Position numbers and translations under genes: made by a program. A stretch of DNA of 64,000 nt from an uncultured Ruminococcus sp. (GTDB lineage Bacteria > Bacillota > Clostridia > Oscillospirales > Acutalibacteraceae), in NCBI GenBank assembly GCA_902773635.1, contig CACYFH010000013.1:16879-80878 (forward strand), written 5' to 3'. The notes under the pieces were generated by a model. That model was not told the origin of the DNA. It was given only the letters and a program-made list of their open reading frames with translations, and did not search any database. Below, one piece after another: positions 53,530 through 62,372 of the stretch; position 1 is the first letter of the stretch, and each line of letters opens with the position of its first letter.

Positions 53530-54651
53530 ATGAAGGTATTACTCGCCGGCGGCGGTACCGCCGGGCATATCAATCCTGCGCTTGCGATCGCGGGGACGAT
53601 CAGGGAGAAGCACCCCGACGCTGAGATCCTCTTCATCGGCAACCGCGACGGCATGGAGCAGCGGCTCGTCAAGCAGGCGGGCTATCCGATCGAGTCCGTC
53701 GTGATCACGGGCTTTCACCGCAGCTTCGCGCCCGCAGAGATCGTCCACAATATCAAGACGGTGCATTATTCCTTTGAATCCCGCAGAGACGCGAAGCGCA
53801 TCATCAGGGAATTCGACCCCGATATCTGCATCGGTACGGGCGGCTACGTCAGCGGTCCGGTCATCCTCGCGGCGTGCAACCTCGGCTACAAGGCCGTCAT
53901 CCATGAGCAGAACGCCTATCCCGGCGTGACCAATAAGATGCTCGCGAAGTCCGTCGCCCGCGTGATGCTCGCGAACGAGGACGCGAAGTCCCGCTTCACC
54001 GACAAGGCGCGGTTCGTGCTGACCGGCAACCCGATCCGTCCCGCGATCCTCGCGACCAAGCATGATGAGGCGAAGAAGCGTTTGGGGCTTCCCGACGACC
54101 GCCCGATCATCCTGTCCTTCGGCGGGTCTCTGGGCGCGAAATGCATCAATGAGGCGATGGCCGACCTGCTCGCGCGCTCCGCGAAGGACGGCAGATACTA
54201 CCACATCCACGGCTACGGTCAGCAGGGCAAGTTCATGCCCGATCTGCTCAAAGAAAAGGGCGTGGAGCTTGACAAATGCGATAATCTCGACGTGCGTCAG
54301 TACATAGATAACATGAACGACTGTCTCGCCGCCTGCGATCTGGTCGTCTCCAGAGCGGGCGCGATCACCCTCTCGGAGATCCAGGCGAAGGGCAGACCCG
54401 CGGTGCTGATCCCCTCTCCGTATGTCGCGGAGAACCATCAGTTCCACAACGCGATGTCGATGGTCAACAAGAAGGCGGCGCTGGTGATCGAGGAAAAGGA
54501 TCTCACCGGCGAGAAGCTCATGGAGACGGTCGACAGCATCCTCAGCGACCCCTCCGTCCTCGGCGAATACCGCAAAAACGCCCAGGCGATGGCGATCACC
54601 GACGCGAACGAGAGGATCTATCAGACGATCATGGAAGTGCTGGCGGAGTGA
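53530..54651 (+). CDS. murG: Lipid II synthase MurG (GT28)
   Basis: MurG adds GlcNAc to lipid I to make lipid II on the inner membrane face. The 373-residue GT-B enzyme has GGGTAGHINPALAIA (about 7-21), HEQNAYPGVTNKM, the UDP-GlcNAc-binding FGGSLGAK and the C-terminal SRAGAITLSEI with PSPYVAENHQFHNA. Family length is about 360. It lies between two MITE-like elements and is followed by murA. Confidence 0.97.
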   Translation: MKVLLAGGGTAGHINPALAIAGTIREKHPDAEILFIGNRDGMEQRLVKQAGYPIESVVITGFHRSFAPAEIVHNIKTVHYSFESRRDAKRIIREFDPDICIGTGGYVSGPVILAACNLGYKAVIHEQNAYPGVTNKMLAKSVARVMLANEDAKSRFTDKARFVLTGNPIRPAILATKHDEAKKRLGLPDDRPIILSFGGSLGAKCINEAMADLLARSAKDGRYYHIHGYGQQGKFMPDLLKEKGVELDKCDNLDVRQYIDNMNDCLAACDLVVSRAGAITLSEIQAKGRPAVLIPSPYVAENHQFHNAMSMVNKKAALVIEEKDLTGEKLMETVDSILSDPSVLGEYRKNAQAMAITDANERIYQTIMEVLAE

Positions 54652-54657
54652 TCTGCA

Positions 54658-54811
54658 ATGAGGAATGAGGAATGAGGAATTAGGAATTGCGGGAAACGCT
54701 TCGCGTTTTGGATTCCTATTGTTAATTCCAAACGTTTCCGATCCTTTTATCAATCAGGTGCGGACAGAGTCCGCCATTCATTCCTAATTCCTAATTCCTA
54801 ACTCCTAATTA
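54658..54811. repeat. MITE-like element between murG and murA
   Basis: It shares the GAATGAGGAATTAGGAATTG arm, AAACGCTTCGCGTTT and GCGGACAGAGTCCGC with the element at 53389-53514, and ends with the complementary TTCCTAATTCCTAATTCC arm. Confidence 0.7.
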
Positions 54812-54877
54812 AAAGCACCTTTCCTTGCTCTTTTGCATAATATACAAAGCAAAGAGCTTTATGGAAAGGGTGTCGGT

Positions 54878-56131
54878 ATGGCGGTTTATGTGGTTGACGG
54901 AGGAAAGAGACTCTCGGGAGAGGTGAAGATCCAGGGCTCAAAGAACAGCGCTCTGCCCATTCTCGCGGCGACGCTCCTGTGCAAGGGCGAGTGTGTGCTG
55001 TTCAACTGTCCGCGGCTGAGCGACGTGGACGCCTCGCTCTCCATCCTGCGATACATAGGCTGCAAGGCGCGGCGCGAGGACAGCACCCTCATCGTCGATA
55101 CCGGCAGTGTGGAGCGGTTCGAGATACCGCCCGAGCTGATGCACCGCATGCGCTCGTCCATCATCTTCCTCGGCGCGATGATCGCGCGGTTCGGGAGAGC
55201 GCGGATGAGCTTCCCCGGCGGGTGCGAGCTGGGGCCGCGTCCCATCGACCTGCATCTGAGCGCTCTGCGCGAGATGGGCGCAGAGATCAATGAGGAGCAC
55301 GGCGAGCTGGACTGCGTCGTGAACGATACGCTCCGCGGCGCGAGCCTCTCGCTTCCCATCCCATCCGTCGGCGCGACGGAGAACATCATGATCGCCGCCG
55401 CCACCGCGCGCGGCACCACCGTTATCAGCAACGCGGCGCGGGAGCCGGAGATCGTCGATCTGGCGGATTTCCTCAATGCCTGCGGCGCAAAGATTCACGG
55501 GGCAGGGGAGAGCACCGTCGTCATCGACGGCGTTCGTGACCTCAAGCCCGCTTCCCACGCGATCATTCCCGACCGCATCGTCGCCGCCACTTTGATGGCT
55601 GCGGCAGCCGCGACGGGATCGAATATACATTTTACGGGGATCATCCCCGCTCATCTGGAGTCCGTGATCCCGGTGTTCCGGGACGCGGGGTGCGAGATCG
55701 CGCTCTCGGGGGAGGGCATGCGGCTTTCCGCTCCCTACCGCCTGAGAAGCCCCAAGCTGATCCGCACGATGCCCTATCCGGGCTTTCCCACCGACGCGCA
55801 GGCGCCCGTCATGAGCATGGCGGCGGTCGCCGACGGCATGACGGTCTTTGTGGAGAACATGTTCCTCAGCCGTTACAGCCACGTCAGCGAGCTGTGCAGG
55901 CTCGGCGCGGATATCCGCGTGGAGGGCAAGGTCGCCGTCGTGGACGGCGTGAAGCGTCTCCTCTCGGCGAAGGTTCGCGCGCATGATCTGCGCGGCGCGG
56001 CAGCGCTGGTGGTTGCCGCTCTCTGCGCGAGAGGTCAGAGCGAGATCAGCGGGATCGAGTATCTTGAACGCGGGTACGAGGATTTTGAACTGGTTTTATC
56101 CTCGCTCGGCGCAGATGTGAAGAAGATATGA
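54878..56131 (+). CDS. murA: UDP-N-acetylglucosamine 1-carboxyvinyltransferase
   Basis: MurA transfers enolpyruvate to UDP-GlcNAc, the first committed step of peptidoglycan synthesis. The 417-residue EPSP-synthase-fold enzyme has KIQGSKNSALPILAATLL at its start, the Arg/Lys region MRSSIIFLGAMIARFGRARMSFPGGCELGPRPIDLHLSALREMGA, and PYPGFPTDAQAP in the C-terminal half. In the loop that carries the fosfomycin-reactive Cys of typical MurA (PGGCxIGxRPID), Cys is present (PGGCELGPRPID). The start at 54878 follows GAAAGG; the in-frame ATG 54833 is less likely. Confidence 0.95.
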   Translation: MAVYVVDGGKRLSGEVKIQGSKNSALPILAATLLCKGECVLFNCPRLSDVDASLSILRYIGCKARREDSTLIVDTGSVERFEIPPELMHRMRSSIIFLGAMIARFGRARMSFPGGCELGPRPIDLHLSALREMGAEINEEHGELDCVVNDTLRGASLSLPIPSVGATENIMIAAATARGTTVISNAAREPEIVDLADFLNACGAKIHGAGESTVVIDGVRDLKPASHAIIPDRIVAATLMAAAAATGSNIHFTGIIPAHLESVIPVFRDAGCEIALSGEGMRLSAPYRLRSPKLIRTMPYPGFPTDAQAPVMSMAAVADGMTVFVENMFLSRYSHVSELCRLGADIRVEGKVAVVDGVKRLLSAKVRAHDLRGAAALVVAALCARGQSEISGIEYLERGYEDFELVLSSLGADVKKI

Positions 56132-56189
56132 TACAGAAGGAAAGAATAGAGAATAAAGAATAGAGAATAACCAAAGGAAGGAGGACAGT

Positions 56190-57368
56190 ATGGCACAGAG
56201 AAACGACAGGCGCAGACCTGACAGAAGAAAGCAGAAAAACGTCAGGAATTCCGCAAAGGATCGGAGGAATCGCCGCCCCCGCAGACCGCTCGCTCCCGAG
56301 CGGGACGAGGACATGCTCAGCGAGTTCTCCGATGAGACCAACACCTTCTACACCGACGAGCGCGTCGAGCGCAAGAAGCGCGTGAAGGAGGAGAACCAAC
56401 GGAAGAAAAAGGCGAAAAAGGCAGAAAAACGCAAGCCGATCTCCCCGATGCGCCGCAAGATCCGCCGCATCCTCAGCTATGTCGCGATCGTTGTGGTCGT
56501 GATCATGGTCGGCATCGTACTTTCGCTGACCGTACTGTTCAAGACCCAGGTCTTTGAGATCACGGGCAACACCCACTACGCCGAGGCGGATATCTCCGCG
56601 GCGTCCGGCATCAAGGAGGGCGAGAACATCTTCCTCGCGCCCAAGGGCACTGCCGAGAAGCACATCAAGGCGCAGTTCCCCTATGTGGAGGACGTAAGGG
56701 TGACGTTCGCCATCCCCGACACCATCAAGATCGCGATCACCGAGGCTGTCCCCGGCTATTATGTGAAGCTCAGCGACACGGATTACCTGGTCATCAGCAC
56801 CAAGGGGCGCATCCTCGAGCGCACCGCCGACCGCAAGGCGTTCAGCCTGCCGCTCTTCATCGGCCCGACGCCTGTCACCGGCGAGCCCGGCGACTACGTC
56901 AGCTATGAGGACGAGACGGTCGTCCAGATGATCGACAGCATCACCCAGACCTTCGCCGACAACGGCTATCAGGGCATCACGGAGATCGACGCCACCAAGC
57001 CCGGCGATATCTACTTCACCTATAACGACCGCATCAAGGTGCGGCTGGGCATCCCCGAGGATATCAGCTACAAGATCCGCACCGCCATGGCGATCATCAA
57101 CGAAAAGCTGGACAAGAACCAGACCGGCACCATCCAAGGGCTCCTCGATGTGTCGCGCTGTAACTCCACCAAGCGCTCCTACTTCAATGAGATGCAGATC
57201 TCGACCCCGGATTCCGTCGCGCCGACTCAGGCGACGGAGGCTGTGCAGGATGACTCCGGCGAGAGCTGGACGGACGACAGCCAGTGGACGGACGACAGCC
57301 AGTGGACAGATGATAGCCAGTGGACGGATGACAGCCAGTGGACAGACGACTCTTACTACGGATATTAA
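56190..57368 (+). CDS. ftsQ: FtsQ/DivIB division protein with C-terminal TDDSQW repeats
   Basis: The 392-residue bitopic protein has a long basic cytoplasmic segment (RNDRRRPDRRKQKN onwards), one membrane helix (about 94-118), a POTRA domain (TQVFEITGNTHYAEADISAASGIKEGENIF) and a beta domain. The tail has five tandem 18-bp units that encode TDDSQW-like hexapeptides (nucleotides about 57262-57350), followed by SYYGY; the acidic/aromatic tail is not a standard part of FtsQ. The protein joins FtsL and FtsB in the divisome. GGAAGGAGG precedes the ATG. Confidence 0.9.
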   Translation: MAQRNDRRRPDRRKQKNVRNSAKDRRNRRPRRPLAPERDEDMLSEFSDETNTFYTDERVERKKRVKEENQRKKKAKKAEKRKPISPMRRKIRRILSYVAIVVVVIMVGIVLSLTVLFKTQVFEITGNTHYAEADISAASGIKEGENIFLAPKGTAEKHIKAQFPYVEDVRVTFAIPDTIKIAITEAVPGYYVKLSDTDYLVISTKGRILERTADRKAFSLPLFIGPTPVTGEPGDYVSYEDETVVQMIDSITQTFADNGYQGITEIDATKPGDIYFTYNDRIKVRLGIPEDISYKIRTAMAIINEKLDKNQTGTIQGLLDVSRCNSTKRSYFNEMQISTPDSVAPTQATEAVQDDSGESWTDDSQWTDDSQWTDDSQWTDDSQWTDDSYYGY

Positions 57369-57594
57369 GGCGAATCAGACGCGATTCTCTCCGCCGCTTC
57401 GGTGATGATTACAAGCCCGAAGGGGTCGCACTGTAGTTTTGCTGTGTATTTTTATCAATTTTTTGAAAATATTTCAGAAAAAGATTGAATTTATCACTGC
57501 TATGTGTTAAATTATAATATGATAGAAAAGAAATATAAGTTCGGTATGTGCAGATTTTGTATGAGTGGTGTGCATATCACAAGGAGGATATAAA

Positions 57595-58719
<1,125 letters not shown>

Positions 58720-58735
58720 TTTCCTCATATAAGCG

Positions 58736-58765
58736 AAGCCCTTCCGAAAGGAAGGGCTTTTGTTT
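58736..58765. terminator. Terminator at the end of the dcw cluster
   Basis: AAGCCCTTCC (58736-58745) pairs with GGAAGGGCTT (58750-58759), loop GAAA, followed by TTGTTTG. It separates ftsZ from the convergent hydrolase gene. Confidence 0.85.
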
Positions 58766-58774
58766 GTGTAGGTT

Positions 58775-60061
58775 TTATTGGAGCAAGCCGCGCTCGAGCT
58801 TGAGGGTGAGGATGCGCGCGACCTTCTGGTCGATCTTTCTCGTGCTGATCTTGCCGTTGGCGCGGGCGTTTTCGAACGCCGCGAGATACTTGTCGAGGTC
58901 GTCGGGGCAGAGGATCATGTCGATATCCGCGTCGAAAACGCCCTGTACGATCTCGTCGTAGGAGTAGTTCTTCGTGATCGCGCCCATGCTCATGCTGTCG
59001 GAGATCACGACGCCGTTGTAGCCCAGCTCCCCGCGCAGGAGGGTGCGGACGACCTTCTTGCTGAGCGTGGCGGGCTTATCGGGGTCGATGGACGGCACCA
59101 TCAGATGCCCGACCATCACCATATCCGCGCCCGCGTCAATGCCCGCCTTGAAGGGCTGCAGCTCGCCGGCTCTCAGCTCCTCGAGCGTTTTGTTGAGGGT
59201 CGCGAGACCTTCGTGGCTGTCCTCGGCGGTGTCGCCGTGGCCGGGAAAGTGCTTGAGCGTTGCGCTGACGCCGTTTTCCTGAAAGCCCTTGACGGCGGAG
59301 CCGACGAGGGAGGACGCCTGGGCGTAGTCGCCCGAATAGGCGCGCTCGCCGATCACGGTGTTCTGGGGATTCGTCCAGACGTCCGCGACGGGCGCGAAAT
59401 CGAGATTGAAGCCGAAGCCGCTGATATCGGTCGCGATGGTTTTCGCGTTGTCATAGGCAGTCTGCTCACCCCGGTCGCGGTAGGTGTACATGTTGTTGAG
59501 CTTGGTGGTACCGAGCTTCCCGGCGACGCGCGCGACGTCGCCGCCCTCCTCGTCAACGCCGATGAACAGCGGGATCTTGGAGTAGCTCTGGGAGTTTCTG
59601 ATCATTTCCCTGGTCTGGTCGGCGCTCTCAAGGTTATCCTCAAAATAGATGATGCCGCCGACGGGGTAGGATTCAAGGCTCGCTCTCGTCTGTTCGCCCG
59701 CAGCGGTCGCGACGTCGATGCCGGTGAGTGCTTCGGGCGTGGTGATGAAGAGCTGGCAGATTTTCTCGCGCTCGCTCATGCCCGCGAGGATCTCCTGTAC
59801 CTTTGAGTCGGCGGGAGCCGTTGTGGGCGCGGGAGCTTGCGGAGCGGCAGTCTCAGCGACAGTCTCGGCGATTGTCTGTACCGCTTCTGTCGGCGGATTG
59901 TCCGAGGGCGGGTCGATGCTCGGCTGGGCGAAAAATTTCAGATAGACGAACATACCGCCCGCTCCCAGCGCGGCGAGAGCCAGCACGATCACCAGGATGA
60001 TGACGACGATTTTGGATGCATTGGACTTTTTGGCGTGGCGGGTCTGATAACGCTGAGCCAT
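58775..60061 (-). CDS. Secreted or anchored GH3 beta-N-acetylhexosaminidase (NagZ-like)
   Basis: The 428-residue protein has an N-terminal membrane helix or signal anchor (SKIVVIILVIVLALAALGAGGMFVYL, about 15-42), a Pro/Ala/Thr linker, and a GH3 domain. Signatures are IGVDEEGGDVARV, LKHFPGHGDTAEDSHEGLATL with the catalytic Asp-His dyad of the NagZ type, and ISDSMSMGAI with the nucleophile Asp. It removes N-acetylglucosamine from glycans and may recycle peptidoglycan fragments. ATG 60061 follows GGGAGGG on the minus strand; the longer upstream reading has no ribosome site and runs through the promoter. Confidence 0.9.
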   Translation of the reverse strand: MAQRYQTRHAKKSNASKIVVIILVIVLALAALGAGGMFVYLKFFAQPSIDPPSDNPPTEAVQTIAETVAETAAPQAPAPTTAPADSKVQEILAGMSEREKICQLFITTPEALTGIDVATAAGEQTRASLESYPVGGIIYFEDNLESADQTREMIRNSQSYSKIPLFIGVDEEGGDVARVAGKLGTTKLNNMYTYRDRGEQTAYDNAKTIATDISGFGFNLDFAPVADVWTNPQNTVIGERAYSGDYAQASSLVGSAVKGFQENGVSATLKHFPGHGDTAEDSHEGLATLNKTLEELRAGELQPFKAGIDAGADMVMVGHLMVPSIDPDKPATLSKKVVRTLLRGELGYNGVVISDSMSMGAITKNYSYDEIVQGVFDADIDMILCPDDLDKYLAAFENARANGKISTRKIDQKVARILTLKLERGLLQ

Positions 60062-60107
60062 GAACGATCCCTCCCTTTGATTTTGTAACAGGTTTCTGTT
60101 TGGCTTT

Positions 60108-60136
60108 ATTGTAGTACATTGGGAAAAAGCTGTCAA
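60108..60136 (-). promoter_or_regulatory. Predicted promoter of the GH3 gene
   Basis: On the minus strand TTGACA (60131-60136) and TACAAT (60108-60113) are 17 bp apart. Confidence 0.75.
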
Positions 60137-60161
60137 TGATTTTTCCAAAAAAGCATAAAGA

Positions 60162-60187
60162 AAAGGCTCTCCGAGGTGGAGAGCCTT
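60162..60187 (-). terminator. Terminator after gdhA
   Basis: AAAGGCTCTCC (60162-60172) pairs with GGAGAGCCTT (60178-60187); on the minus strand it is followed by TTTTCTTTAT. Confidence 0.8.
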
Positions 60188-60207
60188 GATATGTATTTGC
60201 GGATTTA

Positions 60208-61551
60208 TCAGACGATACCCTGCAGGAGCATCGCGTTCGCAACGCGCTCGAAGCCCGCGATGTTCGCGCCGGCGATGAGGTCGTCGCCCAGACCGTACTT
60301 CTCGCAAGCCGCGATGGACTGCTTGAAGATATTGACCATGATGTTCTCCAGCTGAGCGTAAACGTCGTCAGCGGTGAAGATGGTGTGGCCTGCGTTCTGG
60401 CTCATCTCGATGCAGGAGCAAGCAACGCCGCCCGCGTTCGCAGCCTTGGAAGGACCGATGACTACGCCGTTCTCCTTGAGGTACTCGATCGCCTCGTTGG
60501 TGGTGGGCATGTTCGCAGCCTCGCACAGGAACTTACAGCCGTTTGCGACCATAGCCTTCGCGTCGTCGATGCGGATCTCGTTCTGGGTAGCACAGGGGAT
60601 GTACAGGTCAGCCTTGACGCCCCAGGGCTTCTCGCCCTTGAAGAACTTCGCGTTCGGATACTTCTCAGCATAGGGAGAGCAGATGTTCTTGCCGGAGCCG
60701 CGGAGCTCGAGGAGGTAGTCGACCTTCTCGCCGCTGATGCCGTCCTCGTCGAGGATGTAGCCGTCAGGACCGGAGATGGTGATGACCTTCGCGCCCAGCT
60801 CGTTGAGCTTCAGCGCAGTACCCCAGGTAACGTTACCGAAACCGGAGAGCGCAACGGTCTTGCCCTTGAGCTCCTCGCCGAAGTGCTTGAGCATCTCGCG
60901 CGCATAGAAGACAACGCCGTAGCCGGTAGCCTCGGCACGACCCGCCAGACCGCCGTTCTCAGTGCCCTTACCGGTGAGAGTGCCGTCATAGCAGTCGCGG
61001 ATGCGCTTGTACTGACCCATCAGGTAGCCGATCTCTCTGCCGCCTACGCCGATATCGCCTGCGGGAACGTCGGTGTCGGGACCGATGTGACGGAACAGCT
61101 CAGTCATGAAGCTCTGGCAGAAGCGCATGATCTCCATGTCGGACTTGCCGTTGGGATCGAAGTCGGAGCCGCCCTTGCCGCCGCCGATCGGCAGACCGGT
61201 CAGGGAGTTCTTGAAGATCTGCTCGAAGCCGAGGAACTTGATGATACCGATGTATACGGACGGATGGAATCTCAGACCGCCCTTGTACGGGCCGATCGCG
61301 GAGTTGAACTGTACGCGGTAGCCGATGTTGACCTGAACCTGGCCGTTGTCGTCTACCCACGGAACGCGGAACTTGACCTGTCTCTCAGGCTCGACGATGC
61401 GCTCCAAGAGAGCGAGCTTGCGGTACTTCTCCTCGTTCGCGTCGACGAGGGGACGGATGGAAGTGAGAACCTCTTCTACAGTCTGAAGAAATTCAGGCTC
61501 GGAAGCGTTCTTTTCTTTCACCTTTGCGATGACTTCATCAACATAAGACAT
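60208..61551 (-). CDS. gdhA: NADP-type glutamate dehydrogenase
   Basis: The 447-residue enzyme interconverts 2-oxoglutarate plus ammonium and glutamate. It shows the substrate region GPYKGGLRFHPSV (catalytic Lys), LPIGGGKGGSDFDP (second Lys), the Rossmann motif ALSGFGNVTWGTA and the cofactor loop ending PDGYILD. The length matches the hexameric NADP-dependent form, which mostly makes glutamate. It has a consensus promoter on the minus strand (61631-61659) and a terminator at 60162-60187, so it is a single-gene unit. Confidence 0.98.
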   Translation of the reverse strand: MSYVDEVIAKVKEKNASEPEFLQTVEEVLTSIRPLVDANEEKYRKLALLERIVEPERQVKFRVPWVDDNGQVQVNIGYRVQFNSAIGPYKGGLRFHPSVYIGIIKFLGFEQIFKNSLTGLPIGGGKGGSDFDPNGKSDMEIMRFCQSFMTELFRHIGPDTDVPAGDIGVGGREIGYLMGQYKRIRDCYDGTLTGKGTENGGLAGRAEATGYGVVFYAREMLKHFGEELKGKTVALSGFGNVTWGTALKLNELGAKVITISGPDGYILDEDGISGEKVDYLLELRGSGKNICSPYAEKYPNAKFFKGEKPWGVKADLYIPCATQNEIRIDDAKAMVANGCKFLCEAANMPTTNEAIEYLKENGVVIGPSKAANAGGVACSCIEMSQNAGHTIFTADDVYAQLENIMVNIFKQSIAACEKYGLGDDLIAGANIAGFERVANAMLLQGIV

Positions 61552-61630
61552 AAATACATACCTCCTAAATTATGCCATATTAAATTGCCTCCCCGCGGAA
61601 AATCCACGGAGAAAATCTTGCACAACTAGC

Positions 61631-61659
61631 ATTATAAATGATGGAGAGCGATTTTGCAA
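61631..61659 (-). promoter_or_regulatory. Predicted gdhA promoter
   Basis: On the minus strand TTGCAA (61654-61659) and TATAAT (61631-61636) are 17 bp apart. Confidence 0.75.
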
Positions 61660-61832
61660 GATTTTTTTGGATATTTTCAAAAGTTTATGGATATTCGCCA
61701 ATTTATGCGGGGGTTCGGTGAACTTTTTGCAATCTCATATCAAGGTAGTTGCAAGATTTCAGCGCGTTAACGCGACGATAGGCGAATTCCGCAATTTTCC
61801 GCCCGATTTTTGAGATCAAGGCGGCAAATTGC

Positions 61833-61861
61833 TTGCAAAACCCGCCGCGATATAGTAAAAT
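61833..61861 (+). promoter_or_regulatory. Predicted promoter of the NuoE-NuoF operon
   Basis: TTGCAA (61833-61838) and TAAAAT (61856-61861) are 17 bp apart. It has the same design as the tuf promoter. No clear Rex dyad (TTGTTAA...TTAACAA) was seen. Confidence 0.7.
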
Positions 61862-61895
61862 CGTAGGAGAACCCTTTGACAAAAGGAGGATTTGT

Positions 61896-62372
61896 ATGGA
61901 AAAAAGTATTGACTTAACGCTGCTGGACGGGGTATTAGAGGAATACGCCGCGGTGAAGGGCAGCCTGATCACCATCTTACAGCACACACAGGACGTCTAC
62001 GGCTACCTGCCGAAGGAGGCGATCGAGCGTATCTCTGAGAGGACGGGGATCGCGACCTCAGAGATCATGGGCGTGGGCACGTTCTACACCCAGTTCCGCT
62101 TTGAGCCTGTCGGCAAGTATCTGATTATGCTGTGTCAGGGCACGGCGTGCCACGTCAACAGCTCTGAGCTCATTTTGCAGACGATCAAGGATGAACTGCA
62201 CATCGAGGACGGTCAGACGACCGAGGATGGCTTGTTCTCGCTCAAATGCGTGGCGTGTCTGGGTTGTTGCTCGCTCTCGCCTGTCATGATGATCAACGAG
62301 GACACCTACGGCAGTCTCACCCCCGACAAGACCAAGAAGATACTCAAAGAGTTAAGGGAGGCGGCAGTATGA
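61896..62372 (+). CDS. NuoE/HydC-like [2Fe-2S] subunit of an NADH-oxidising complex
   Basis: The 158-residue thioredoxin-fold protein has the four Fe-S ligands in LCQGTACHV and LKCVACLGCCSLSP. It carries electrons between the flavoprotein NuoF and later subunits of complex I-like or electron-bifurcating hydrogenases. AAAAGGAGGA precedes the ATG at 61896. Its stop overlaps the start of the next gene by 4 bases (ATGA), so the two are translated together. Without the downstream gene the complex type (hydrogenase or NADH dehydrogenase) cannot be fixed. Confidence 0.93.
   Translation: MEKSIDLTLLDGVLEEYAAVKGSLITILQHTQDVYGYLPKEAIERISERTGIATSEIMGVGTFYTQFRFEPVGKYLIMLCQGTACHVNSSELILQTIKDELHIEDGQTTEDGLFSLKCVACLGCCSLSPVMMINEDTYGSLTPDKTKKILKELREAAV

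Noticed and set aside
60062-60307. N-terminal extension of the GH3 gene
   Set aside because: It runs through the gdhA terminator and the GH3 promoter; the ATG at 60061 has a good ribosome site before a typical membrane anchor.
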